Shown one piece after another: positions 37,699 through 49,209 of a stretch of DNA of 64,000 nt. Source of the DNA: Sapria himalayana (taxonomy: Eukaryota; Streptophyta; Magnoliopsida; Malpighiales; Rafflesiaceae); the NCBI GenBank assembly GCA_029783825.1, contig JAREIK010001468.1:3146261-3210260 (forward strand). Reading direction: 5' to 3'. Both the position numbers and the translations under genes were made by a program. Numbering within the stretch: position 1 is the stretch's first letter; each line of letters starts with the position of its first letter. Under the pieces are notes generated by a model. It did no database searches. It saw only the letters and a program-made list of their open reading frames with translations, and had not been told where the DNA came from.

Positions 37699-38255
37699 TT
37701 ATTTACTTTCAACTGCAAGTGAAGAACAGCACCATTTGAGAGACGCAGCAACAGTAGCTAACTCACCATTTGAACGGCAAGTGAAGAACAGACAAAAGAG
37801 AAACAAATTGCAACAACAAAGCGGAAAAGATTGAGCAGGAAATGGATTTCTCTTGCAAACCAGGTAGCTGTACTTCGATAGTGTTGGGAAAAATAAATAG
37901 AAGAGAACGCAAGAGAGAGAGAGATCTCCACTCACAGTTGCTGTTGCGGATAGGCTTGTTCAGGCCCTTGCCGAATAATTTCTTTGCAAGCTCAGAGAGG
38001 CCTCCTCGACAATCTTTAAAAAAAAGCTTCTATATCGGGTGTACAGCAGCTTCTTGTAATGCTTAATATATATATAGGAGCTAGAGTTCTTCGAGTCAAT
38101 TCTCCAGGTCACAACCAGCGGGTGCCAGTAATGAATTGAGCAACCGATGATTTTGATATTCGCGTTTGCTGCGCTGCCTTGAACGAGAGAAGAAGAAAAC
38201 GAACGAAAGGGGGAAAAAAAAACTCACCGACAGCGAAGATCGTTCTTCGCTGCAT
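37699..38255 (-). CDS. Candidate small spliced host gene of unknown function (39 codons)
   Basis: A three-exon model on the minus strand: 38255-38228, 38013-37936 and 37712-37699. Both donors are GTGAGT (38227 and 37935). The acceptors end TTTTTTAAAG and CACTTGCAG. Introns are about 214 and 223 nt. The reading frame is kept across both junctions and ends in TAA. The protein starts MQRRTIFAV and contains GGLSELAKKLFGKGLNKP, a basic amphipathic stretch, ending NFESK. No signal or membrane segment is seen and I do not recognise the family. Coding exons and upstream DNA are GC-richer than the surroundings. If exon 1 is not spliced, its frame runs on as a 48-codon protein to a TGA near 38110, so an alternative exists. 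It could also be a captured gene fragment, since it lies between copia LTRs in opposite orientation. Confidence 0.4.
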
Positions 38256-38301
38256 TTTTTTTTATTTTTGTTTTTTTTTTCTGTTTTATTATTTTATTAG
38301 T

Positions 38302-38322
38302 TTGGCCCGAAGATGGGCCGGA
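38302..38322 (-). promoter_or_regulatory. GGCCCA site-II-like promoter element upstream of the small gene
   Basis: About 50-65 bp upstream of the proposed ATG. TTGGCCCG and ATGGGCCG form a near-palindromic pair. TGGGCC/GGCCCA is the plant site II (TCP-binding) element common in promoters of ribosomal and nuclear-encoded mitochondrial protein genes. Its position supports a real promoter, but the motif is short and could be chance. Confidence 0.35.
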
Positions 38323-38420
38323 CCCAACACTTATGCCATCCAAGCTGATGATTGTGATAGTGCAAATAATCAAATAATCATTTGGCTTCACATTATAACT
38401 TTCCATCTGTTAAAAATCAA

Positions 38421-38819
38421 TGTCAACCCAACTTCAAGACAAACCCAAGTTGAAGCCCAACCCAATTCAAGCCCATTTTGTTTTGGTAAATGTTTAATGT
38501 GTTTTTTAATAAAAGTTTAAATTGTGTTAGTGGAAGGTAGGTAGAAGGTTGGTAGAAGTTTGGTGGAAGTTAGGTAGATGTTTTTTTATTTAATGGTTTG
38601 GATTAATTTACTACTATTTAATCATGTGGTTGATATTGAATCTTGTAACCTATAAATACCCCCCTTCCCCTTGTATTTGTGTTTTTTAATTTCATCAATA
38701 AAAGCTTGAAAGCTTTCCTTTAGTGTTCTTCTTTGAGAGAGGGTGGAGTGCTCTTTTTTTTAGAGAGTAGTTTTATTTTTCTTGATAAATTAGAGTTTTG
38801 TTCTCAAATTTTGTCAACA
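38421..38819 (+). repeat. LTR-like block, possibly a solo LTR
   Basis: Starts TGTCAACCCAACTTC and ends near TTGTCAACA. It contains AAGCCCAACCCAATTCAAG, tandem GGTAGAAG/GGTGGAAG units, a TATA box (CCTATAAATACCCC, 38649) and a polyadenylation-like AATAAAAGC (38697), all expected of a plant LTR. It does not match the LTRs of copia relic C. No 5-bp duplication was found (ATCAA and CCATC). Confidence 0.5.
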
Positions 38820-40080
38820 CCATCCACTATTGATGCGTTTGGCAACCTAGATAGTGCCAAAGAAGTATGTGACTTTATTCTAGTATACTTGTTAGTGTAT
38901 TATTTAAAATATTATGTCTTGACTAAATTTAAATTATCTTATATGGAACTGCTCTCATAGTATGGTCATGCTTCATTTCTCACTATTGTAGATCTATGAT
39001 ATATAGTAAATCAAGCAATTCTCATACATGGCTTTTTGACTTTGTTTGTTGGAATCATATTATGCCTTTTTCTCTTGGTGTTGTTTCTTCACACACCACC
39101 ACTTCTCTTCCTACCATATAAACTACAAATAGTTCTCATATGCAAGTATTACATCTTGATAATATCTCTGCACCCAAATTATATTTATCAGATTTCTCAG
39201 CTTACTCATAATTTTCTATATATTCGGCAATTTACCAAGCTTGGCATTTCTTTAACATTCTCTTCTACTAATATTGTTGCACAAGATTCTTAGATGGGAC
39301 AAATCATTAGGACCGCTCATAAGGTTGGAAGGATGTTTGAGCTCATTTCTATTCATTTATCATCCTCTCATCTCTCATGAAGGTGAAACTCTATCCGATG
39401 TTACTTTCCATATACAACTTGTTGGGAGACTAATATATCTCATGGTTACTCGCTTTGATATTTCCTAGCAAGTACACATTGTCAATCATTTTATGGATGC
39501 CCTTAATATCTCCTCATCATGGTGTTATATTATGATTTTTTTAGTATTTGAAAGGTACCATATTTGATGATCTTTATTTCTCATCACATTCTTTATTAAC
39601 TCTTAAGGCGTATCCAGATGCTGATTGGGCAGGTGATCCCTCTAATCATCAATATAATATTGAATATTAATTTCTTCTAGGTGATTCTCTTATCTCTTGG
39701 AGAAGCAAGAAACAAATAATTGTTACTCATTCTAGCACTGAAGCTTAAATACAGAGCACTAGCAGATACTACATCTATACTCAACTTTACTTTAAGATCT
39801 CGGGATTAATTGTTCCACTATAACTCACCCTCACTATGATAATATAAGTGCTATTCAAATTGCTTATAATGATGCATTTCATGATTATACTAAGCATATT
39901 GAGATTGATTATCACTTCATTCATTAATATTTGATTCGGGGTGCACTTACTCTTTAGGTCAATTTCCTCTTAGTATTATATAGCTAATATTTTCACCAAG
40001 CTTATTTCTCAATGACTCTTTCGAGCTTTAGCTTCAAAACTCAAAATGACTTCTACTAAACCATAGAGTATGAAGGGGGG
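38820..40080 (+). pseudogene. Copia gag, protease/GPI and RNase H relic (relic C)
   Basis: A gag piece reads DAFGNLDSAKEVCDF and LTKFKLSYMELLS (38830-38960). A protease/GPI piece begins WLFDFVCWNHI where DSGCCNHM is expected (39020), followed by APKLYLSDFS, GISLTFSS, an IVAQDS frame and a GRMFEL-like segment (39290-39350). An internal deletion then joins this to the end of reverse transcriptase, LVGRLIYLMVTRFDIS (39418-39468), and to RNase H with YPDADWAGDPSNHQ (39609-39650) and HSSTEA (39729). Stops and the deletion of integrase and most of reverse transcriptase make it inactive. Confidence 0.75.
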
Positions 40081-40268
40081 TATTAGAATTTTTTCGTGTT
40101 TGTCCTCCTTAATTTATTTTCATTGATCACCTTCCTATTTTTTGTCTGTTTACATTGTAAAAATTTTCTATAGAGCATTATATAAAGTTTATCTCTCCTA
40201 CATTCTAAAACATAAAGATAATAGAGAAATAATACTTGATTTATTGTTCACTTGATTTCTTCAAGATT
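40081..40268 (+). repeat. Copia relic C 3' LTR
   Basis: Begins directly after the GGGGGG-containing polypurine tract with TATTAGAATTTTTTCG and shares the CCTATTTTTTGT, TATATAAAG and AGAGAAATAATACTTG blocks with 36120-36285. Confidence 0.6.
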
Positions 40269-40488
40269 ATCTTATTGACCGTAGGTTTGAAAATTTAAAC
40301 AATATGAGAAATTGAGAAAAAAAAACATATTATTGTATTAGTGTGAAATTATAGTTAAATTCTAATTCGTCAATAATTTTTTTAAGTATGATAATAATTT
40401 GTTTTTATTTTTTTGGGTAGAAATTCAATAGTGCTAGATATTTATTTTTTTTTTTAAAATTGGTTTTCATTATTATTTTGTTAGTACT

Positions 40489-40760
40489 CCGGCGAGACAT
40501 CAACGTGCTCTGAAGCTACTGTCGGCTGCCAAACGATGGCCTTTGCAAAGTGGAGGACCATTTTTTACATTCCTATTTTTATTTTTCAGTAAACCTAACG
40601 CGAATGTGCACGTGCAGAGGCTATGTGCCATGCATGTCATGCTCGTCATTTTGATTTCATCGTGTTGTCTCGTGCGTTGGCATTTAGGCTATACTGCATT
40701 GCGTGTTTGCTTCTGGCATGATTTTTTTGGGCCGTTCTCGGGGCCCATTAGACACCTCTA
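40489..40760. mobile_element. hAT terminal fragment
   Basis: The right end is TTAGACACCTCTA (40748-40760), preceded by GC-rich CGTGTTGTCTCGTGCG-type subterminal sequence and GGGCCC. No left terminus or transposase is present. Confidence 0.6.
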
Positions 40761-40853
40761 GTACCTTCACATCGCTAATAAAAATTAAATAATTTAAAAT
40801 AGGATTTTATTAACATAATTTTTTTGAATTTATTTTTAGAGTAATTATTTTAG

Positions 40854-40910
40854 GGTTCTCCAATTTAATATGGTGGTGCCCAAATAAGGTAAATGGTTAT
40901 TTAAAGAATC
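40854..40910 (+). promoter_or_regulatory. Copy of the dispersed promoter-like module, opposite strand
   Basis: Plus-strand order: GGTTCTCCAATTTAATATG, GTGGTGCCCAAATAAGG, then TTATTTAAAG in the TATA position. It matches the minus-strand copies at 30915, 34694 and 52088. Confidence 0.4.
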
Positions 40911-43900
40911 CTAGATTTCACACTTTTCAGAATTTATAAATTAATATTATTTAGTATGCATCACATTCCCTCTTGACATGTACTAATTTGTTTGTGAATA
41001 AGTAAGAGCTACTTATTTTAAATCAACTAGATGTGAAAAAATGGTTCAAACAACAAACAGTATGGAAAGAGTTAGATCCAAATTGAGACCAATCTAGCAT
41101 TTTGAGAATTGAAAACTTCAAGATTGAATAAATTCAAAAGTTTTACTATTTTATGTATGAGGGATTTACTTTATAAAAGTTATGGCTAATAAAAGTGTTA
41201 ATTTGGATGTCCTTGTCCATGATGTGCGGCTTAGAAATGGACAATTATTCAGACTTCTATAATGCATCCACACTTTAAATGTATATTTGAAAGTGATTGA
41301 GAATGTATTGGTAAAGATTGAATTTATTTTACATGATGTAAGGAAATCAACATGCTCTGATCTTGGAATGACCATTTTAACCATGGGATGTTATTTATTT
41401 ATATCAAAATGGAGAATTCATACTCTATGGGCGAAGAATAAGTAAAGTTAGATCTTTATAAAGGCAGTTTTGAATCTGCAAGATTATTGGAGACAACCTT
41501 TTATATGCTATCATGAGAATTAGTGTTACCACTTTGTATAAGATTGCTGGCCTGAAGAAGATGAACATGATGAATTAGAGTACTTTTGGATTCAAGAAAA
41601 GTTATTGTGATAATAAATACTACTGCAAAACCATGATTTCTTTAAAGTCTGAGTTTTACATAATTCTAGTTATACAGCTACAAAGATGCAGAGTAACAAC
41701 AAAAATAATCAAATTATTAATTTAAGAATATTGAGTTATCACTAGAGAATTTCAAGATTATAGAATAAGTTGAAACAAAGAAAAGTCATTAAGTGATTGT
41801 TTATATTCTACAAGATAAATATGGCAACCCTAACTATGGAACATCAAAAGGCAGATGAAGAGTAAGTGGATATTAAAACAACTCTTGGCATTATCAAAAC
41901 AAATAAAAAGCGCAATAATACAAAACCTTTCCACAAATTCGTAACATCCATTGATAAATATCTCAAAAAAAATTCTTGAGGAATAAATTGATACAAAATG
42001 AGAAACTAGAGAAAGAAAAGATGAAGAAAAAGATGATATGAAGAATCTAGCATGGATATTTGAAATCATTAACCAAATAAGATCACTAGTAAAGGCCTAG
42101 CTGTAGATATTAAACATATCAATACTTTGAGGCAACCCAACATTTTTATTGCATGTGTAATGAATATTATTTTCTACATGTACCTCCACCCAAACACTTA
42201 TACCTAATATACATTCCAAAAGAAGTCATGATACTCAAACCTAATGACAATGTTCACACATTACAAAGTCACAATACTCAAACCCAGTAGTTACTTTCTT
42301 GAAGGAAAACCACAATGACAATCTAAACTTATTGAGTTTCAAAGGATGGAGAGATTCATTATTCAAGGATGAACAATACTATGGTGTGTGAGTTTGTTTG
42401 ATTCTCATTTTACCAAATAATTTTTTTTATATTTGGTACGACCATGATAGTTTATACTTATTGGGATGTTAAATAGATTGAATTCACTAAATAATAATTT
42501 GGATGGAATTGTATGAATAATAGTAAAATTAGAGCTTTTTTTTTTTTTTTGGAATTGATAGACTAGTTAGATTGATAAATTAGATGGAAGAAAGTTAATG
42601 AAGAGTCCTGACTTTTCCAATGTCACGTATGGTTTACACCTTTCCTAATTTTCTTTATTAGTAGTTATGACATCCTTTGTTAGTCATAGAAATTTTTGTA
42701 TACCATGGCTCTACTACCAAGTTTATTTAGTCATTCCATCATACAACATATTCTTAGCACCTATAAGTTTTTCATTGAGTCGTGGCTACACTAACTCTTA
42801 AAGATATAATGGCTATGATTTTATTTTCACATTATGAGAGCCAAAATTTTCACTAGTATAATTAGTCATGGTAATTACTATTACCATGAATTATTTCATA
42901 CATGGCCAAAATATCAAGTACTTTGAGTCATGGAGAAAATCTAGGGTTCCTATCAAATAATATGATGGTTTAATAAATTTTTATTTTATAAAATTAATAT
43001 TCATTATTTCTTATTTCTTAGATTAAATTTTATTATAAATTGAAATTTATTGCTTAAAACTTTAAACTCATTTATGTTATTGTTAGTTTTTTATAATTTT
43101 ATTTTTCCGACATTTCAACTTCTTTTAAATTTTTTTTTGCAAGAAAAATACTTGTTTACTAATTTAAAATGTTTGAATTATTTTTATGTATTTGATGATT
43201 TATTAGCATGTGTTTTCAAATTGACATATTTTTCTTTCATTTAAATCCTTTAAACTTAGAGAGAGGAGCCTTTTACCATAGTTATGACCTCAAACTCAAA
43301 AAACAAAGGCCAAAGTCACAATTTCTTTGCAAAGCCACAACTTTCTAATCAACAAATACCAAATTTATGAAGTATAAAAGGAAGATGGGTGAGACTTGAT
43401 AAATTATTCATTATTATTCTTCTTCGATCTTCGGACCATAAAGTCAGAGCACATCAATATCTCTAGAAGGAATTTTCACACACTCTAGAGGATCGTTGAT
43501 AATACAGGGATGCAAGTCAAAAAATAAACCTTAGAGTTGGGGGGTATAACTCTCAAACCCCCTCCCTATGGTTGATTTAGAAAATACGCCAAAGTAGAGT
43601 GGGATTAGGGTTTCTATCTTAGATTTCTATGGTTTCTGTTATTATGATTTATGTGAAATATGCATATTTTTTTATTAATTGTTGCATTTGATTTATATTA
43701 TGAAATAAAAATTTATATTAATGATTAATAAATAGAACTTCAATTAAGATTTTTACTTTTAATATATTTGTGCATATTATCGTGATGAATAGTAATATGT
43801 AAGCAATGAAGATCACTCACACATAGAATAGGAAATAAGTGATACCCCATTTTATCATGATGCATGAGACAAATTTATACTTTAAAACCTAAAATTGAGG

Positions 43901-44270
43901 TATGTTAATCATTATGAATATTATACTCACGAAACCAAAAGAACAAATAATTTTGCATACTATATTATTGTACATGTCTTAGAAGAAATAATTTTCAATT
44001 GGTATGAATATTTTATATAATGTTCTTTTAAGATTTTTACCTTTAATATAGGAGTTATATTATCATTATGAATGATAATTATAGGTAATCTATTTGATAT
44101 GTGTGAATGGTTATGACTCATAAGGTAATGATAGTCCTTTAAGTTATTTTCACCCATATGATTCACATATGTGAAATTTGACAAAAATATATATGAATTG
44201 TATAAGTATAGTGCTTATAAAGCAAAAAGTTCAAATGATTATAAATTATAATAATTCTTGATCTTTATAA
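40911..44270. other. AT-rich intergenic DNA, no recognised gene
   Basis: Several short open frames on both strands have no recognisable motif. A GTATAAAAGGAAGATGGG (43372) followed by a GATTAGGGTTTCTAT-type stretch near 43600 looks like an old LTR or gene leader. No terminal repeat pair was found. Confidence 0.4.
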
Positions 44271-44279
44271 TACTCGAGA

Positions 44280-44620
44280 ACTAAGATTCAAGTGGCCCAG
44301 GATTTCAATGTGTGAAGAGGGGCAAAGGAAGTCAACTAATATTTCATGGAGGAGAAAATCTATATGTAATAAGTGATGACAATACTACAAATATAATTAC
44401 GCATTATCCAACATAACATAAAAAACTTTAGCATCACATCATCATGACATACACGTATTTATTGTCACAGATATTCCATTTTCATCTTATTTTTCATCAG
44501 AAGATACTGATTGTTTCGTTCCACCTATTTTAGGAGGCCCGTGTATTAGTACTATAGCAATGGCACCGGTAAAATATTCACAATCCATAATTTATTACAT
44601 ATATTTATTATCATTTTTTA
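44280..44620 (+). pseudogene. CACTA TNPA-like N-terminal fragment
   Basis: The plus strand reads HGGENLYVISDDNTTN (about 44348-44395) and later FSSEDTDCFVPPILGG followed by KYSQS (44490-44590). It is paralogous to the TNPA-like exon of the first CACTA element (minus strand, 6150-3860 with the two hAT insertions removed). No CACTA termini or other gene parts flank it. It retains single-copy versions of both hAT target sites (near 44343 and 44481). Confidence 0.7.
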
Positions 44621-45414
44621 TTTTTTTTCATTTCAATTAAATATAATATTACATGTTGATGAAATTATAAGTATATAATTTTTGAATTTTACTATTTTAC
44701 AATAGCAATGGCATCTGTATTTGAAATTAAATATTTATTATCGAATATTATCATTTAGAATTAAAATAAATTTTTTGTTATAATGTTTTAGATAATAAAT
44801 ATAAATGAAATAAATTTTAATATAGTAGTAGCAATAAAAGTATTATTTTGTTTATATGTATATTTACGTGATAATTTTAAATTATTTATAAGTTTATTTC
44901 TTTTACTTCTCGCATAATCAAAAAGATATTAAAAAAAATTAGTTGCGAAGAGTATAAAGTGGAGTAAAGTACTCCTAAGTATGAAAGAATTTTATTCAGA
45001 AAAAATTAAGATATATTTTCATGCATTTACTTATTTTTCAATTTGATCTAATATGATTTACTCATAAAATAAATGCATTGCAATGTATTATTATTTTGAT
45101 AATTTTCCAAAACAAAATAGATGAAATAACACTTTGGTAGTCTCGATGAATGATATATGAAAATATATGTAAGTATAAGATATAATGACAAGCTTGATAA
45201 ATAGAAAAAACGTATGGTAAAAATATAAAGCCTAATAGTATCCCCCTTAGTGATTGGATGAAGTGGTGTGGATAGATGTGTCAAATGAGCTGGCCCATGT
45301 AAGGTAAACTCTCGGAACAATTCATGTTGTGCAATGTCGAGGGTCTTCTGCCTACATGCCATCCCTTGCATGACATGGGTGCCTGGCATGTGGGAACGGC
45401 ATGGGAGATGATGC

Positions 45415-45570
45415 AACGAGTGATACACGATGGCCAACAAAGTGATGCCTGATGGGGGATGACATAGGGATGCTCGACGGGGGATGACATAGTGATGCCT
45501 GAAGGGCGATGGCTCGACATGCTTGACTAGCGACGACTCAGTATGCCTGACAAGTGACAGCTTGGCATGC
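45415..45570. repeat. Degenerate tandem repeat of about 30 bp in hAT subterminal DNA
   Basis: Units built from GGGGGATGACATAG.GATGC and GACAGCTTGGCATGC-like variants (GATGCCTGATGGG, ATGCTCGACGGG, ATGCCTGAAGGG, ATGCTTGACTAG, ATGCCTGACAAG) follow each other, five to six copies. Confidence 0.75.
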
Positions 45571-45734
45571 TTGATGGGCTACAATGGTGAGGCCACACCA
45601 TCCCTAATTTTTGTTCTAGGTTATGAATTATATGAATCTAGAATATGCCCAAACCGACCCAAACCGGCTCAAACCCAGGTTGATTTTTGGTCACAAGCAA
45701 TGTCAGGCATAGTTTTATTTCAATCTATATGTTT

Positions 45735-46315
45735 GTGTATTTGTATATTTATCTAACTATCAATTTGACTTTTTAGCTGTCTATCTATTTGATTATCTAT
45801 TTGTCTATTTATTTGTTTATCGATCTGTCTGTCTATTTCTTTATCTATTTATTTATTTATCTATCTTTCTGTCTATTTATCTGTCTATTATTTTATATAT
45901 CTATCTATTTATCTATCTATCTATTTGACTATCTATCTGTCTGTATGTCTAATAATCTATCTATCTATTTGTCTATCTATCCGTCTGTCTATCCATCTAT
46001 CTATATGTCTATCTGCCTGCCCATCTATATGTCTATCTTTTTATTTATCTATTTGTTTATCAATCAATCAATCCATCTATCTATCTGTCTAATAATTTTC
46101 TATTAATCTCTCTATCAATTTGTCTATAAATCTATATATCAATCTATCTTACAATCTACCAATCAATCTGTCTATTAATCTATCTATCAATTTATCTTTC
46201 TATCTAATTATCTATCTGTCTATCTATCTATATGTCAATTTATCTATCTATCAAAATATCTATTTTAATATCTATCAGTCTATCTTTCTTTCTATTATAT
46301 ATATATATATATATA

Positions 46316-46347
<32 letters not shown>

Positions 46348-46660
46348 TATGTATATCTTTCTATTTATCCATCTCTCTATCAATTTGTCTATCTGTCTGT
46401 CTAACATTATGTATTTCAATCAATATATCAATCTATTTTCAAAATGTCTATCAATCTAACTATCTGTATATTTTTTTGTCTGTTTGTTTGTCTATTTATT
46501 TGTATGTATACCTACCTAACTATCTGCATGCATGATTGGATGTCTTTCTGTCTGTATTTATATCTGTCTAACTATTTGTCTGTCTATCTATTTGTCTTTC
46601 TGTATATCTGTCTATATATCTAACTATCTATCAAATTATCTATAAATTTGTTTATCTATC
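45735..46660. repeat. TATC/TGTC microsatellite, left part
   Basis: Over 900 bp of TCTA/TCTG/TTTA tetranucleotides on the plus strand. Open frames in all three phases read as Ser-Ile-Tyr-Leu repeats and are not genes. The tract resumes at 49210 after the solo LTR. Confidence 0.95.
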
Positions 46661-46664
46661 CATG

Positions 46665-49209
46665 TGTAACACCCCAAACATTTTTTCTAAATGCTTTTTT
46701 TTTCATTGAATTTTAGTTTTAGGTGTTTTAAGGTACATCATGAATTTATAATAATTTTTAGGAATTATTTCTCAATTAAAAAGAATTTTAGGAAAAATAT
46801 TCCCGGTAAGGTTAAATTTTAAGCAGTTGACCGAAATAGAATCTTTTAAAATACTCAATGAATGAAATAAATTATGGGAATTTTTTTTTGAAGCAAAGTA
46901 AGGTCCAAATATATGTTATAAAAATAAAATTAATGAAAATATATAAATAATAATAATATGTGAATAGTGAATCGGGGATGGAAAAGTCAACATATTTTGT
47001 TGACCAATTCCCAAAGAGACATTTTTAATAATTCACAGGGCCTTTGAAAAATTTACAAAAACCTGTAAGGACTTAAGTGGAATATTGAATTAATTATTAA
47101 AAATCATGCCTAAGAAAATCGAGCAGAAAACAAAAGAAAAAAATTGAAGAACCCTAGGTTCTCTATTCGGCACCGAATTGCTAGGTAAAAAAGAAAATTT
47201 TATCGCAGCCAATTCCCTTTAAAAAACAATAATTTTTCATTGTGAGAGACTTTCGAAGATATATAAAAGCTCTATGGTTTTTAATTTTGGTTTTACATGG
47301 TCTATATTGAAGGAAATGAGCTGAAATGATGAATGGTTGTTGTTTAGATGGTCAATTAGGAATGTTTGGAATTAATTAATTGTTCTAATGTGTATGCTAG
47401 GTTATAATTATATTTTGAATGTATAGAATATGACCTAAAAGGTATGAATTAGGTCAGGTATGTTTAAAATTTAGGAAAAATGTATTTAGAATAAAATTGA
47501 GATAGTAATTAGTGGAATTAAGGGTAGAATTGATTGAATGTGAATTTATGTTTGAATGTCGACTTGGACAGAATCATAGGAGGGACTAATGGACGAATCA
47601 TATGGCATATTTGATATAAATGGAAAGATATAGATGTTAGTGAAATTGTGCCACTGACTTTAGGTCTTTTCGACATCTGTAAAGAAAGATATGGGCAATA
47701 TAATAACTGATGCGCAATAAAAAAATGAGTTTAGTGATTTAACATTAGACATAATAAAATAGTTGTGAAATTGAATATTAAATTAATAATTTTGGATATT
47801 TAGATGTTATAAGGCAGAATTTTGAAGGTAAGAAAAGTAAAAAAAAAGTTTTTTTTCTAAAAAATTATTTAAAAAGCTCAAGTTAGATGATTAAATAGAA
47901 ACGGGTAAACAGACTAATTGAGTAGTGAATAATAATGTATGACTCGTTATGATTTTGACGTTATATATATATTTCTTTTTCTTGCATGAATATTGGTATA
48001 GCAAACAAAGTGGGCAAGGCTCACACGTTCAGGGTGAATAGTCTAGCTGAGCCTGAACTAATAGAGAGGTGAGTAAATTTATATCATCGTACTTGCACCT
48101 TTGAAATGTATATCAGTGTTTTCATTATTTGACTTGATCATAGTAATTGACTATGATTAAGATGAGCATTCATTGAATTGAATTTGTCCTATGTCACAAA
48201 TCATGTATCCTGATGAATATTTATGTTGTGCACGGTCAGCTAACTTTTATTGTATTTGGTATTATCTCTAGTTGCATGCTTAGTACGGTCAGCTATATTC
48301 TTTGATATTACTATTTTTGTCTCATGCTGAGTATGGTCAGCTATAACTTTTAATCATTAATGTCATTTATTGGTAAGAATCACAGAAAACCTAACTGATG
48401 AGGTCATTAGGCTATGTGCACATGGTACCCTCTAGTGCAGGAAAAGCCAGTGCCTTCCTAGAGAGGTGGTAAAACTCTAGGCATAGAACCCGTTCCATTC
48501 TATGAATCTTTGGTTGGAATGTACGGATTCCAGTATAAAGGTAAAAACAAATGTAGGGATTCCTGAATGGTAAACTATGTTCTGCGTGTTTCAAACCTCT
48601 AAATCTCATATAATATTGTTCATATTGATGCTATTTGTTGCATAACTTATGTACGGTGATTGATTGATTGATTGAGCATTACCATCCTAGTGAGCTGGCC
48701 TTGAGTATCTAGCCTCACAAGTATGGTAATATATTTTTACTAACGAAGTTATCTTACCCTCGTTGATTTCCTTTTTTTTAAGGGTAGACAAAGAAAAAAG
48801 AATCCAAGCATTTCTAGACCACTTGGATTTTATTTTTTTTTTTGAAAAATGAAATGGATTATTATTTTGTTTATTTGGTGAATAAGAATCTAAGTTTCTA
48901 GAAAGCTCCATGGTGAATTAACTTAATTATTGGGTTAATTATTGAGTGGGATAAATTTTGCTTTTGATGAAACCTTATTTGATATTTTTGATGAAACCTT
49001 ATTTGATATTTTTGATGAGACCGTTGAGGTTGTTTTGTTGGTAGAGACCATTGAGATCAATAGGATTTATCATTGTTATAGAAACAAATAGATCATGCTG
49101 AAAATTTTCGGTAGATATTATGAGACTTAGGCTTGGTACGAGTTTTGGTGGTCTTAAACCTGTCCATTCCTTAGCGCCAGTCACATGCTATAAAAGTGAG
49201 ATTGTGACA
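46665..49209 (+). mobile_element. Solo LTR of a Ty3/gypsy retrotransposon (about 2.5 kb)
   Basis: Starts TGTAACACCCCAAAC, the start of many plant gypsy LTRs, and ends GAGATTGTGACA. The two sides are CCATG and CTATG, a 5-bp duplication with one mismatch, and both sides are the same TATC microsatellite. Inside are three copies of a ~58-bp unit with (A/T)CGGTCAGCTA or TGGTCAGCTA (48230-48340), a 25-bp direct repeat GATGAAACCTTATTTGATAT (48966-49015), and TTATCTTACCCTCGTTGATT near 48750. Length and start resemble Tekay/Del-type LTRs. No internal domain is present. Confidence 0.8.

Larger units (their letters stand above)
36120..40268 (+). mobile_element. Ty1/copia retrotransposon relic C, with foreign DNA between 5' LTR and gag
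   Basis: An LTR-like sequence at 36120-36285 matches 40100-40268: CTCCTCCCTATTTTTTGTATG, TATAAAG and TAATAGAGAAGTAATA with GATTTATTCTTC, in the same order. Between them, from 38820, are gag, protease/GPI and RNase H remains in plus orientation, ending at a GGGGGG-containing purine tract (40075-40080). About 2.5 kb between the 5' LTR and gag is not retroelement sequence: it holds an inverted-repeat element, a candidate spliced gene on the opposite strand, and a second LTR-like block. A pairing of unrelated LTR copies is the alternative. Confidence 0.6.

Noticed and set aside
45415..45570. Regularly spaced repeats that could suggest a CRISPR-like array
   Set aside because: Units are adjacent, degenerate and without unique spacers, and lie in plant hAT subterminal DNA.
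45789..46459. Several overlapping plus-strand open frames of 75-105 codons
   Set aside because: They are translations of the TATC microsatellite (Ser-Ile-Tyr-Leu repeats), open in all phases. The same holds for 49120-50195 and 57768-58144.
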